This document shows, piece by piece, positions 53,472 through 63,756 of a stretch of 64,000 bases of DNA (within the stretch, counting starts at the first letter, position 1; every line of letters begins with the position of its first letter). The notes under the pieces are model-generated. The model searched no databases, had not been told where the DNA came from, and saw only the letters and a program-made list of their open reading frames with translations. The translations under genes were made by a program, and so were the position numbers. The DNA is taken from positions 1,736,001 through 1,800,000 of the forward strand of contig NZ_LT635772.1 of NCBI RefSeq assembly GCF_900128415.1, written 5' to 3'. The DNA is from Anaerococcus mediterraneensis (GTDB lineage Bacteria; Bacillota; Clostridia; Tissierellales; Peptoniphilaceae).

Positions 53472-55708
53472 TGAAAAACCCAATTTACAAGAGAGCCTAC
53501 AGGCAAGTTTATTTTCACCCTTCTAGGGTCTTGCCAATTTTCATAGCCCTTTGCTTTATAATTATCTTTTCTTCATCTTTTTTTACAGCCCAGGATTCTA
53601 CAAAAAAGCTTTATTACGACTTGATAGACAAGGGCATGGTTGAAGACGGAAATTTTACCTGCCTTGATAAATTATATGAGAAAAGTTTTAAGGATTTAGA
53701 AAATAAAAAAATAAATTTATACGAAAATTTTTATGTAAAGGCAAAATCAGGAAATAATAAAACCTTAAGAGTCTTTGAAAATAGAGAAAAAATCAATCTT
53801 CCATCAATCCTTGAAGGTAGACTTGCCCAAAGTAAGGGCGAAATCGCTCTTTCTGCAAACTACGCTAGGGCTAATAGTTTAAAAACTGGAGATTCACTTA
53901 GCCTAGAAGGAAAAGATTATAAGATTGTAGGTCTAATCGCTCTCCCAGACTATTCTACCCTTCTTAAAAATAATAGTGACCTAGTCATGGATACTGGATT
54001 TTTTGGTGTTGGTCTTGTGGCAAAAGATAGGCTAAAAGATATAACAGATCAAATCACCTACCAATATTCATACAAAGACAAGGAAGATTTGCCAAAATCA
54101 AAGGCTAGGGACAAGCAAAAAGACTTGCTTAAAATCGTTAACAAGAAAAATATGGTCATAGATTCGCTCTTAAAATATGACAACCAGTGCATAAAGTATT
54201 TCATAGAAGACATGGGTGGGGATGTGCCAATGATGACAGCCCTTATGGTTGTCTTGGTCATAGCTATTGCCTTTATCAGCGCCATCCAAGTCAAAAGTAT
54301 GATTGAAGAAGAATCACCAATTATCGGCACCCTCCTGGCTTCAGGCTACAAAAAAAGTGAACTAAGAAAATCTTATATGCTAATGCCTATTTTTATTACC
54401 CTACTCGCTTGCCTAATCGGCAATATCATAGCCTACACCTATGCTTACCAGACCTACACCAAGCTCTACTACAAGTCCTACGACCTACCAAAATTCGTGG
54501 TTTCTTTTAACCTAAGGTCCTTTATCTTAACCAGTCTAATCCCACTTTTAATTTATTTGATAATAAATTTCCTTGTAATAAGTGAGGCTCTTAACCACAA
54601 GGCCATAGACTTCTTAAGAAATACACTCAAATCACCAAGACCAAGGTTAAGGCTAAGGCTAGAAAAATTTTCTTTTATTAACAAATTTAGGTTAAGAGTC
54701 ATCCTTGCCAATAGAGCCAATATTATCAGCCTAATTTTTGGTATAGGCCTTGCCAACATTCTTTTGATTTATTCTCTAGGAGTCAAGCCAATTTTTACAG
54801 ACTATGCACAAAAGGTAAAAGATTCAATGAAATATGACCACACCTATCTAGTGAAAGCTCCAGATCCTAAAATCAAAGCAGATAAAATTTCTATTCTTAG
54901 CTTTGACTTGGTAGATTTTAATATGAAAAAAACCCAGTGCCTAGGAGTGGATGCCGATTCAAAGTATAAAGATTTGGATATTAGAAATTTGGATAAGGAA
55001 GATGTAATAATTTCAAATGGTCTGGCTAAGGTTTATAAGTTAAAGGTTGGCGATAATCTTGAAGTCATAGAAAATTTCAACTATGACAAGATAAAACTTA
55101 AGATAAAATCTATAGATAAGGCCAACAACCAATTTCAAATCCTCGGTAAAAGGGAAAATATAAATAAAATCCTAGACCAAGATAAGGATTATTTCAATGC
55201 CTACGGCTCTTGCCAAAAACTAAATATCGACAAAAATCTCCTGGTAAATGAAATTGACAAGGAAGAAATGAATAAGTTTATGACCCATTTTCTTGATTCC
55301 TTTGGCGGGGTCTTCGATAGTCTCCTGGTCATAACCCTAATCTTTTACCTTATCATTTCCTATTTGGTCACAAGTCTAATCATAGATAAGTCAAAGACAA
55401 ATATATCCTACCTAAAGGTCTTTGGAATAAGGAATGGAGAAACTACAGCGATTTACACAAGTCCTATCTTCCTGCTTCTCCTAGTCTTTGAAATTATAAT
55501 GATTCCAGCCATGGACTTTCTAATTAGGTCAATGACTCGCTTCGCCATAACAAAACTAGATGCTTATGTAGAAATAAATATTCCTCTTACAAGTTTTCTT
55601 GGAGCTATAGGCTTAAGTTTAATAATTTTTATTATAGTTCAATTTTTAGAAAAGAGAAAAATTTCAAAAATCGATATGGTCAAAGAATTAAAAATAATTA
55701 ACGGATAA
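53471..55708 (+). CDS. FtsX-family ABC transporter permease
   Basis: The 745-residue protein has one N-terminal membrane helix (about 20-40), a MacB-like periplasmic/extracellular domain (about 45-250) and three helices (about 255-365). A second half follows with a helix near 415, another extracellular domain and three C-terminal helices (about 615-735). This is the ten-helix duplicated FtsX layout. No regulator is adjacent, so the trigger is unclear. Confidence 0.88.
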   Translation: MKNPIYKRAYRQVYFHPSRVLPIFIALCFIIIFSSSFFTAQDSTKKLYYDLIDKGMVEDGNFTCLDKLYEKSFKDLENKKINLYENFYVKAKSGNNKTLRVFENREKINLPSILEGRLAQSKGEIALSANYARANSLKTGDSLSLEGKDYKIVGLIALPDYSTLLKNNSDLVMDTGFFGVGLVAKDRLKDITDQITYQYSYKDKEDLPKSKARDKQKDLLKIVNKKNMVIDSLLKYDNQCIKYFIEDMGGDVPMMTALMVVLVIAIAFISAIQVKSMIEEESPIIGTLLASGYKKSELRKSYMLMPIFITLLACLIGNIIAYTYAYQTYTKLYYKSYDLPKFVVSFNLRSFILTSLIPLLIYLIINFLVISEALNHKAIDFLRNTLKSPRPRLRLRLEKFSFINKFRLRVILANRANIISLIFGIGLANILLIYSLGVKPIFTDYAQKVKDSMKYDHTYLVKAPDPKIKADKISILSFDLVDFNMKKTQCLGVDADSKYKDLDIRNLDKEDVIISNGLAKVYKLKVGDNLEVIENFNYDKIKLKIKSIDKANNQFQILGKRENINKILDQDKDYFNAYGSCQKLNIDKNLLVNEIDKEEMNKFMTHFLDSFGGVFDSLLVITLIFYLIISYLVTSLIIDKSKTNISYLKVFGIRNGETTAIYTSPIFLLLLVFEIIMIPAMDFLIRSMTRFAITKLDAYVEINIPLTSFLGAIGLSLIIFIIVQFLEKRKISKIDMVKELKIING

Positions 55709-55763
55709 AAAAAACTGTTGGTTGAAGCTAAAAAATAAACTTAGCTTCTCCAACAGTTTTTTG
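55709..55763. terminator. Bidirectional terminator between the permease gene and polC
   Basis: AAAAACTGTTGG and CCAACAGTTTTT, with an inner AAGCTAA/TTAGCTT stem, form a long hairpin with A/T tracts at both ends between convergent genes. Confidence 0.88.
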
Positions 55764-58700
55764 TTAGAATAATCCATCAAATAAAGACATCTGATTTTCT
55801 TCTTGGATCCCGTCTATTATACCCAAGTCTTTTAGACTTTTTAGGGCATTTTTGTTTACGCTTGTCCTAGTTTTCAAATCTTCTACAGATATAAAATCTC
55901 CGTCTTCCCTTGCCTTTACTATATCTTTTGCCATGGCTTCGCTGACATCATCGACAGCTGCAAGTGGTGGGAGTATTGCTCCATCCTTTAGCATAAATTT
56001 TGTGGCATCGGACTCATAAATATCTGCCTTGAGCATTTTTATTTCCCTAGCGTGCATCTCCTCTGCTACTTCTAAAACAGTCCTAAGGGCCTGCTCTCTC
56101 TGGCTTATGTCAAACCTGTCCTTATATGAATCTAGGGCCAGCCTTACAGAATCAAAACCACTTATTATTGTCGAATATGAAAAGTCATTTAGCTTTGTTG
56201 TAAAATATGATGCGTAAAAAGCCTCTGGGAAATATACCTTGTAGTAGGCAATCCTATAGGACATCAAGCAATAGGCAACAGCGTGGGCCTTTGGGAAAAG
56301 ATATTTTATCTTTAGACATGATTCTACATACCAATCCTTGACCCCATTTTCTTTCATATAGGCAATTGTCTCATCATCTAGGCCCTTGCCTTTCCTAACT
56401 CTTTCCATTATGGAGAATGATTTTTTCTTATCAAGTCCCTCTTGAATCAAGGCGTTCATTATATCATCCCTGGTTGATATGATCTCATTAAAATCAGCTG
56501 TATTTGATGCCACAAGGTCTTGGGCATTGTTAAGCCACACATCTGTACCATGAGAAAGACCAGAAATCCTTGCCATCTCAGAAAATTTCTTTGGGAAGGT
56601 ATCCCTTAGCATTCCCCTTACAAAATTGGTTCCAAATTCTGGTATGCCAAGAGTGCCTATATCATTATTTGAAAAATCGTGTTTTATATCAAGACTTTCT
56701 GTAGATGAGAAAATTTTCATAACCTTTTGGTCATCCATTTTTATTTTTAGGGGATTTGTCCCGGTCAGGTCTTGCAAGTGCCTGATTATAGAAGGCACAT
56801 CATGGCCCAAAAGGTCTAATTTTAGGAGGGTTTCCTCCATTACCGAATAAGGAAAATGAGTTGTCCTTACATCGCCCTTGGCATCATCGGCTGGGTATTG
56901 GATCGGGGTTATATCAAAAACATCTATGTCATTTGGTACAACGATAAGACCGCCTGGGTGCTGGCCAGTTGATCTTTTGACATCATTTAGGCCTCTTTGT
57001 AGTTTTCTGATTTGGGCATTTGTTAGGTTTTTATTGTTTTCTTCCATATATTTTTTTATATAACCAAAGGCTGTGTTATCCTGGATCTTGCCAATGGTGC
57101 CTGCCCTAAAGACCTTGCCCTTGCCGAAAAGTTCCTCGGTATATTTATGGATTGTAGGTTGGTATTCACCGGCGAAGTTTAAATCTATATCTGGTTCCTT
57201 ATCACCCTCAAAGCCTAAAAATACTTCAAAAGGTATATTGTGTCCGTCTTTGTTCATAGGTGTCCCGCACTCTGGACAATCCTTGTCTGGATAATCTATA
57301 CCAGATCCTAAAAGGTCTTCTTCAAAAAACTCTGAATGTTTGCAAGATGGGCAAATATAGTGAGGAGAAAGTGGGTTTACCTCTGTAATATCGGCCATAG
57401 TCGCTGCAAAAGATGAGCCAACAGACCCCCTAGATCCTACTAGGTAGCCATCATCATTAGATTTTTTGACTAGCTTTTGGGCTATTATATAAAGGACTGC
57501 ATAGCCATTTGAAATTATAGAATTTAGCTCTCGGTCTAGCCTGTTTTTAACTATGTCTGGTAGAGGGTCTCCGTAGATAGAATGGGCTTTGTCAAAGCAA
57601 GTTTTCCTAAGCATCTCTTCAGATCCCTCGATCTTTGGTGGAAAGGTCCCATGAGGGATTGGCCTGATGTCTTCAAGAGTCTTTGCAATTTTTTTAGGAT
57701 TTCTAATTACTAGCTCATAGGCCTTAGCCTCGCCTAAATAGGCAAATTCTTTCATCATCTCATCTGTAGTTCTTAGATAATAAAGGGGCCTGTTTTCCCT
57801 ATAAAAGAAAAATGATCCTTTTTTCAAAACATTTCTAAGTTTGTAGCCATCTGGATTTAGGTACCTAACCCCACCAGTAGCTGCAACCAGCTTATTTTTC
57901 TCTTCGCCAAAATCAATTATCTTTTGGTTTATAGCCTTGACCTGGTCTATAGAGTCAACATTGCCTGATTCTATTTTATCAGCATAGATAGATATAGACT
58001 CTACTTGATAAAAATCAAATAAGTCCAAATATTTTTCTAGGTCAGCTTCATTTCTTTGGTTTAGTAGGTAATCAAACAAAATACCTTCTGATCCACCAGA
58101 ACCTAAGACCAAGCCCTCCCTATATTTATTTATAAGAGAAAGTGGAGTCTTGGCTTCTCCATTTGCTACATGGTTCATCCTTGATTCTGATATTATCTTG
58201 TATAAATTTTTAAGACCTGTCTTATCCTTTGCAAAGGCTAGGACAGAAAAATTCTGGTGTTTGGCCTTTGGATAATTTGTTTCTAGGCTATTTATATTTG
58301 AAATATTTATGCTTTCTTGGTCTGTGATCATCCTATACATTTTTATAAAAATCTGAGCTGTTGCCCTAGCGTCATCGCTTGCCCTGTGATGGTTAAAGGC
58401 TGGTATATCTAGCCTTCTTGCGATCTTATCTAGGGAAAACTTGCCCATGTCATCAAAAAGCGCCCTAGCCATTGGCAGGGTATCTAGGTATATAGGATCA
58501 AATTTATAACCAAGTTTTTGGGCATTATGTCTTATAAAACCTATATCAAAATCGGTATTTTGTCCTACAAGGAGACTATCTCCACTAAAATCTAAAAAGC
58601 CTGGCAAAACCTCGTCTATCTTTGGCTTGTCAGCAAGCATTGCGTCTGTTATACCAGTTATCTCTATTATTTTTTCTGGAAGCATCCTCTCAGGATTTAT

Positions 58701-60113
58701 CAACTGGTTGTAGGTCTCTGTGATCTCTCCATTTTCAACTCTTACAGCACCGATTTCTGTTATAGCATCTCTGTATCTTAAAAGCCCTGTTGTCTCTATA
58801 TCGAAAACAACAAAAGATCCATCCTCGATATTTTTAAAATCAGGAAGCTTTTTATCAGAAAGATTGGTAAGTATCCTAAGCTCATCTTCTACCAAAAGGA
58901 GCTCTGCCCCATTTAAAAGTCTAATCCCATTTTTCTTATAATTGTCATAGAGGTGTGGGAGGGCTTGGAGGTTTTCTGTGTCAGTTATGGCAATTGTATC
59001 CCACTTCCAATCTTTTAGGGTCTCTAGAAGCTCTTTGTCATCTACAAATCCATCTAAGTTGGTAAACTTGCTATGAAGATCAAGCTCAAATCTCTTGTCA
59101 GCTGCAAGGTCCACCTTTTTATAAAGCTCAGCCTCCCTTACCGAAGTAACTGTAAAAATGTCCTCCTTGGCATAATCATCAAAGTTTAGGACTCCCTCTA
59201 CCTGGATACCCATAGAATTTTTGAGGGATTCGATTTTGAAATTGTTGTTTTTGTTGGCAAAAAGCTTGCAAGATATGACATCAGTCTTATCTTCTAGGTC
59301 AAAGGTATAGATAAAATATCCATTTTTTGTTTCAAAAACACTTAGCTCATAAACCTTGCCTACAAGAGAGCTAGTTAGGCCCTTTTTGTCATAAATTTCT
59401 TCTATGTTTATAGGTTTGGACTTTATTTTTTTGCCAAATTCTATCCCATCAAGTTTTTTCTCTTCTTTTTTCTTATTAGCATTTTGATAATTTATGGCCT
59501 GGGCTATCTGCCTTTGCAATTGGGCTTGTTTGGCTTTTTCTAACTCCTCTAGGGACTTAGTCTTTTTATCCATTTGATCTGGTCTTATTTGATCCTCGTC
59601 AGAAGTTTTTAGGTCTTCGTTTTGATTTCCAGGATTTTCTTCTTTATTTTTATCAGAAATATTTTCTGATATTTTTTCATCCTCAAAATCTTCTTCATCT
59701 TTTGTATCTACATGATTTTCTATTGGTATATCTTCTTGATCTTTATGATAAGTTTCAGGTCCTAGATTAGGATTTCCTACTAGAGGATTTTGACTATTTT
59801 CTATAGGGTCATTATAAAAATCATAAGCCTCATCATTATAATCGTCCTCTTCTATATAGTCTGGTAAGGGACTGTCATCTATGGGAAAATCTTCTGCTAG
59901 ATGATTTTCTGGCTCTTTTATAGATTTTTTATAAATAATTTTTAGGTCTAGATAAGAAAAAAACTCTCTAAGGTCATTTTCATACTTTGAGTCCATAGGG
60001 TTTTCTGACTCTATGACAATCTCCAACCTATTGTCATCTTTATAATAGGTAGCCCCTATTATGTGAAATATATTTTCTTGTATTTGTATTAATTTTCCTA
60101 GGTCAATTTTCAT
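55764..60113 (-). CDS. polC: DNA polymerase III, PolC-type alpha subunit
   Basis: The 1449-residue replicase has an N-terminal domain, an acidic linker (about 65-190), an OB domain, a PHP domain split by a DEDDh 3'-5' exonuclease (FVVFDIETTGLL near 436; HHRASDDA) and a zinc finger (CPSCKHSEFF and CPECGTPM). The catalytic palm has PDIDLNFAGEYQ near 977 and STGQHPGGLIVVP. Exonuclease and polymerase motifs look intact. The PHP motifs do not: HxHT is DLHS, ITDH is ITDT and the later ATGDVHY-type motif is ATGGVRYL. It overlaps ispG by 11 bases and ends in a beta-clamp-like QMSLFDGLF. Confidence 0.97.
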   Translation of the reverse strand: MKIDLGKLIQIQENIFHIIGATYYKDDNRLEIVIESENPMDSKYENDLREFFSYLDLKIIYKKSIKEPENHLAEDFPIDDSPLPDYIEEDDYNDEAYDFYNDPIENSQNPLVGNPNLGPETYHKDQEDIPIENHVDTKDEEDFEDEKISENISDKNKEENPGNQNEDLKTSDEDQIRPDQMDKKTKSLEELEKAKQAQLQRQIAQAINYQNANKKKEEKKLDGIEFGKKIKSKPINIEEIYDKKGLTSSLVGKVYELSVFETKNGYFIYTFDLEDKTDVISCKLFANKNNNFKIESLKNSMGIQVEGVLNFDDYAKEDIFTVTSVREAELYKKVDLAADKRFELDLHSKFTNLDGFVDDKELLETLKDWKWDTIAITDTENLQALPHLYDNYKKNGIRLLNGAELLLVEDELRILTNLSDKKLPDFKNIEDGSFVVFDIETTGLLRYRDAITEIGAVRVENGEITETYNQLINPERMLPEKIIEITGITDAMLADKPKIDEVLPGFLDFSGDSLLVGQNTDFDIGFIRHNAQKLGYKFDPIYLDTLPMARALFDDMGKFSLDKIARRLDIPAFNHHRASDDARATAQIFIKMYRMITDQESINISNINSLETNYPKAKHQNFSVLAFAKDKTGLKNLYKIISESRMNHVANGEAKTPLSLINKYREGLVLGSGGSEGILFDYLLNQRNEADLEKYLDLFDFYQVESISIYADKIESGNVDSIDQVKAINQKIIDFGEEKNKLVAATGGVRYLNPDGYKLRNVLKKGSFFFYRENRPLYYLRTTDEMMKEFAYLGEAKAYELVIRNPKKIAKTLEDIRPIPHGTFPPKIEGSEEMLRKTCFDKAHSIYGDPLPDIVKNRLDRELNSIISNGYAVLYIIAQKLVKKSNDDGYLVGSRGSVGSSFAATMADITEVNPLSPHYICPSCKHSEFFEEDLLGSGIDYPDKDCPECGTPMNKDGHNIPFEVFLGFEGDKEPDIDLNFAGEYQPTIHKYTEELFGKGKVFRAGTIGKIQDNTAFGYIKKYMEENNKNLTNAQIRKLQRGLNDVKRSTGQHPGGLIVVPNDIDVFDITPIQYPADDAKGDVRTTHFPYSVMEETLLKLDLLGHDVPSIIRHLQDLTGTNPLKIKMDDQKVMKIFSSTESLDIKHDFSNNDIGTLGIPEFGTNFVRGMLRDTFPKKFSEMARISGLSHGTDVWLNNAQDLVASNTADFNEIISTRDDIMNALIQEGLDKKKSFSIMERVRKGKGLDDETIAYMKENGVKDWYVESCLKIKYLFPKAHAVAYCLMSYRIAYYKVYFPEAFYASYFTTKLNDFSYSTIISGFDSVRLALDSYKDRFDISQREQALRTVLEVAEEMHAREIKMLKADIYESDATKFMLKDGAILPPLAAVDDVSEAMAKDIVKAREDGDFISVEDLKTRTSVNKNALKSLKDLGIIDGIQEENQMSLFDGLF

Positions 60114-61161
60114 TTTTATCTTCTCTCAGGGCCTCTATCAAGGTATCAACTATTTCTTCTTCTCTTACTTTTTCTATGGTCTTGCCATTTTTAAACAAAA
60201 ATCCCATCCCATTTGCTGCAGAGATTCCAAAATCTGCTTCTTTTGATTCTCCTGGACCATTTACCGGGCAACCCATTATAGCAACTTTGGCATTTATATT
60301 TAGGTCTCTTGTTTTCTCTTCTACTTCTGCTACTATTTTTGGCAAATCGACTGTAGTCCTAGAACATGTCGGACAAGAAACTATATCTAGACCATCTCTC
60401 CTAAGTCCTAGGGCCTTTAAAATAGCCTTGCCCGCCCTTACTTCTTCTACAATATCTCCAGTTATAGAAACCCTAAGAGTATCACCGATTCCATCTTTTA
60501 GGAGGGATCCTATGCCTATTGATGATTTGACAAGGGCTTGGTAAAGTGGTCCTGCTTCTGTAACTCCCAAATGGAGGGGATAATCAACCTTTGATGATAA
60601 AAGCCTATAGGCATCTATCATGGTGTTGACATCAGAAGATTTGACTGAGATTTTTATATCGTGAAAATCCATATCTTCTAGGATTTTGACCTCCTCGAGG
60701 GCGCTTGCCACAAGAGAATCTTTGTTTACTCCTCCAAAACGATCGATTATATCTCCAGAAATCGATCCAGAGTTGACACCAATCCTGATTGGTATTTGCC
60801 TTTTTTTGCACTCTTCTACTAAAAGAGCCACCTTATCCTTGCCGCCGATATTGCCTGGATTATACCTTAGGCAATCACAACCATTTTCTACAGCTGCTAG
60901 GGCAAGTTTGTAGTCAAACTGGATATCCGCCACAAAAGGAATATTGGTCAGCTCTTTTATTTTTCTGATGGCTATCGCATCTTCTATGGTATTTATTGCA
61001 GATCGTGAAATATCACAGCCTTCTTTTTCTAGGGCCCTTATCTGGGAGACAACCGCTTCTATATCGCTTGTCTTGGCTGTTGTCATTGATTGGATAGAAA
61101 TAGGAGAGTCGCCACCAACTGCAACATCTCCTACAAAAATTTTCCTAGTTTTCTTTCTCAT
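60103..61161 (-). CDS. ispG: 4-hydroxy-3-methylbut-2-enyl diphosphate synthase
   Basis: The 352-residue iron-sulfur enzyme catalyses the sixth step of the MEP isoprenoid pathway. It has IQSMTTAKTSDIEAVVSQI at the start, the CPTCSRTTVDL and MGCPVNGPGESKEAD cysteine motifs for the 4Fe-4S cluster and a central TIM barrel. It lies between rseP and polC, a common Firmicute order, and overlaps polC. Confidence 0.96.
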   Translation of the reverse strand: MRKKTRKIFVGDVAVGGDSPISIQSMTTAKTSDIEAVVSQIRALEKEGCDISRSAINTIEDAIAIRKIKELTNIPFVADIQFDYKLALAAVENGCDCLRYNPGNIGGKDKVALLVEECKKRQIPIRIGVNSGSISGDIIDRFGGVNKDSLVASALEEVKILEDMDFHDIKISVKSSDVNTMIDAYRLLSSKVDYPLHLGVTEAGPLYQALVKSSIGIGSLLKDGIGDTLRVSITGDIVEEVRAGKAILKALGLRRDGLDIVSCPTCSRTTVDLPKIVAEVEEKTRDLNINAKVAIMGCPVNGPGESKEADFGISAANGMGFLFKNGKTIEKVREEEIVDTLIEALREDKNEN

Positions 61162-61175
61162 TTTTTCTCCTTTTG

Positions 61176-62195
61176 CTATTTAAACAGATTCATTATATCT
61201 TTTATACTGACTAAGGCTATAAGGGCTAGCAAGACTATAAAGCCGCCTATAGTTATTTTTTCTTCAAGTTTTTTGTTAATTCTCTTGCCTGTGATCATCT
61301 CTACTAGGCTTGCAAGTAGTTTTGACCCGTCTAGGGCTGGTATTGGCAAAAGGTTGAAAACTGCTAGGTTAACTGAAATATAGCCCAAAAAGTATAAAAG
61401 ACTTGCAAGGCCGTTGTTGGCCTGGACTCCAATTTCTTTTAAAACTCCAATAGGACCTGATAGGGCCCCTAGGGCGATCTTGCCTGTAAAAAGCCTACCC
61501 AGGATTGTAAAAATCATTTTTATATTCTTGCCAGTTTCTACAAAACCAAGACCAATGGCCTCAAAAAATCCTGGTTTTCTCCTAGCTGGCATGATACCGA
61601 TATAGGCATTTCCATCTTTGACTTCTACATTCATCTCTTTTGTCTCTAGGGTCTGTGTGCTTGGCCTGTAGTATTCTACATTTATTGGCTTTTCGTAATC
61701 CCCATCCTTATAGAAATCAGAAATGGCATTAGAAATATCTACAAATTCTTTGATATCCTTATGGCCTACTTTTCTAATTTCATCTCCTAGGTCCATACCA
61801 ACTTTTTTGGCTGGAGAATTTTCTGTAAATTCCCCTATCTCTGTAGTTACAATCCCTGATATAAATCCAACTATAGTAAAAACTACTACTGCAATTATAA
61901 GGTTGGCGACAGGTCCAGCAAGTATTGTCAAAAATCTCCTGGAAGCTTTGGCATTGTCAAAAGACCTTGGGTCATCCGACTCATCATCCTCACCTTCCAT
62001 GGCACAATAACCGCCTATAGGGATCAGCCTAAAAGAATAGGTCGTCTCTCCCTTTACTTTAGAAAAAATAAGTGGACCCATGCCCACCGAAAACTCATTT
62101 ACCTTTATCCCAGAACGTTTGGCCACTATGAAGTGACCAAATTCGTGGAATAGTATCAATAGCAAAAATAAAACTACTGCTATAACAATTCTCAT
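61176..62195 (-). CDS. rseP: Site-2 protease RseP
   Basis: The 339-residue intramembrane metalloprotease has FHEFGHFIVAKRSG (HExxH) at about residues 18-22, a PDZ domain (about 120-190) and a C-terminal NLLPIPALDGSK second active-site motif. It cleaves anti-sigma factors or signal-peptide remnants. It is 14 bases before ispG. Confidence 0.95.
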   Translation of the reverse strand: MRIVIAVVLFLLLILFHEFGHFIVAKRSGIKVNEFSVGMGPLIFSKVKGETTYSFRLIPIGGYCAMEGEDDESDDPRSFDNAKASRRFLTILAGPVANLIIAVVVFTIVGFISGIVTTEIGEFTENSPAKKVGMDLGDEIRKVGHKDIKEFVDISNAISDFYKDGDYEKPINVEYYRPSTQTLETKEMNVEVKDGNAYIGIMPARRKPGFFEAIGLGFVETGKNIKMIFTILGRLFTGKIALGALSGPIGVLKEIGVQANNGLASLLYFLGYISVNLAVFNLLPIPALDGSKLLASLVEMITGKRINKKLEEKITIGGFIVLLALIALVSIKDIMNLFK

Positions 62196-62204
62196 AAACT
62201 CTCC

Positions 62205-62984
62205 TTAAAACCTAGAAAAAAGATATAAGACCGGCGCTATAAACATCAGCGAATCAAATCTGTCGAGGATACCGCCATGGCCTGGAATAATATTTCCAAA
62301 ATCCTTAATCCCGGTTTGTCTTTTTATATAAGATGCAATCAAATCTCCTATTTGAGACATGGTTGCAGCTATTATTGTAAAAATTATAACCTCCATAGCC
62401 CTTGATTCTAGACCAAACTCGTGGACATAAACTATATTCAAAACCGTAGCTCCTATTATGCCGCCGATCGATCCTTCTATAGTTTTATTAGGACTTATGT
62501 GAGATATTCTTTCGATTTTGTTTTTGCCAATGAGGCTACCAACCAAATAGGCAAAGGTATCTGATCCCCAAGCTGTGATATAGAGGATCCAAACATAGGA
62601 TATATCCTTTATCCTTAGGATATGACTAAACAAAAATGATATATATAGCAAGACAAAAGCTCCTGCAAAACCATCTATCAAGGTATAATGACCCCTTAAA
62701 ATCATATACATCAATAAAAACAAGACTGACACAACCATAGATGCTATATAAATATCAGAATTATTTATATAGGCTGCTAGCATTATAAGTCCATTGCTCA
62801 AAAACAAACAATTCATAGGTATATGAAGGTCTATTTTTTTAAGAGCCTGGTTGATTTCGTGAAGGGCTATATAAGAAAAAGTAGTAACCCCAATAGCTAG
62901 GGGTATCCTGCCCAAATATGTGATCAGTATCAGAAGTGTCAATATTATAATGCCCCCGAGGGCCCTATTTAAAAACTTTGTCAT
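62205..62984 (-). CDS. cdsA: Phosphatidate cytidylyltransferase
   Basis: The 259-residue membrane enzyme makes CDP-diacylglycerol for phospholipid synthesis. It has about seven helices and the CdsA signature SPNKTIEGSIGGIIG, with AWGSDTFAYLVG and GHGGILDRFDSLMF. It overlaps uppS by four bases. Confidence 0.95.
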   Translation of the reverse strand: MTKFLNRALGGIIILTLLILITYLGRIPLAIGVTTFSYIALHEINQALKKIDLHIPMNCLFLSNGLIMLAAYINNSDIYIASMVVSVLFLLMYMILRGHYTLIDGFAGAFVLLYISFLFSHILRIKDISYVWILYITAWGSDTFAYLVGSLIGKNKIERISHISPNKTIEGSIGGIIGATVLNIVYVHEFGLESRAMEVIIFTIIAATMSQIGDLIASYIKRQTGIKDFGNIIPGHGGILDRFDSLMFIAPVLYLFSRF

Positions 62985-63676
62985 AAGCCACCATATCTTC
63001 TATTTCGTCTAGCAAACTCATCAATAGCCTTTTTCAAATCATTTTCTGTAAAATCAGGCCAGTACACATCTGTAAAATATAGCTCTGTATAGGCCATCTG
63101 GTAGATCAAAAAATTAGATAGCCTTAGCTCTCCGCCGGGCCTTATCAAAAGGTCTGGATCGGTCTGCCCCCTAGTATAAAGGTTGTCAGAAATGAGTTTT
63201 TCTGTTATATCCTCTGCCCCGTAGCCTTTTTTTATAATCTCTTTGAAGCTATGGACAAGCTCATCCCTGCCCCCATAATTAAGGGCAATATTTATAGTGA
63301 GGGACTTATTATCCCTGGTTTTTTCAAGGGCATAAAGGCAAGCCTCTTTTGTTTTTGTAGGTAGTTTTGAAATATCGCCTAAAAAATTTAGCTTGCAATC
63401 TTCTGCCATCAGGTCCTCTATCTTATCTTTTACAAATTTGACAAGTAGGTCCATCAAAAAGCCTACTTCAGAAGCTGGTCTTTTCCAATTTTCTGTAGAA
63501 AATGCGTACAAAGAAAGAGTCTCTACCCCAAATTTTTTGGCAGACCTTGCTATCCTTATAACATTTTCTGCACCTTCCTTGTGTCCAAAAGTCCTAACTT
63601 TATTTTGTTTTTTCGCCCACCTACCATTCCCATCAAGGATAATGGCTATATGGCTTGGTATATTTTTATCAGTCAT
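62981..63676 (-). CDS. uppS: Undecaprenyl diphosphate synthase
   Basis: The 231-residue cis-prenyltransferase makes the C55 carrier lipid for cell-wall precursors. It has AIILDGNGRWAKKQ (catalytic Asp), LSLYAFSTENWKRP, NIALNYGGRDELV and LRLSNFLIYQMAYTELYFTDVYWPDF. The usual IRTxGE motif reads IRPGGE here. The ATG follows AGAGGG. cdsA, rseP and ispG continue the envelope and isoprenoid run. Confidence 0.96.
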   Translation of the reverse strand: MTDKNIPSHIAIILDGNGRWAKKQNKVRTFGHKEGAENVIRIARSAKKFGVETLSLYAFSTENWKRPASEVGFLMDLLVKFVKDKIEDLMAEDCKLNFLGDISKLPTKTKEACLYALEKTRDNKSLTINIALNYGGRDELVHSFKEIIKKGYGAEDITEKLISDNLYTRGQTDPDLLIRPGGELRLSNFLIYQMAYTELYFTDVYWPDFTENDLKKAIDEFARRNRRYGGL

Positions 63677-63705
63677 AATCCCTCTTTCAGTTCTTTTTTT
63701 ATTAT

Positions 63706-63732
63706 ACTCAAAGCCACTTTATTTTCTATTAA
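63706..63732 (-). promoter_or_regulatory. Probable promoter of uppS-cdsA-rseP-ispG-polC
   Basis: A TATAAT on the minus strand lies about 20 bases upstream of the uppS ribosome-binding site, with only a weak -35 (TAGAAA) 17 bases before it. A second TATAAT lies about 30 bases further up. Confidence 0.4.
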
Positions 63733-63756
63733 TTATAGGCAAATGGGGGCAAAATA

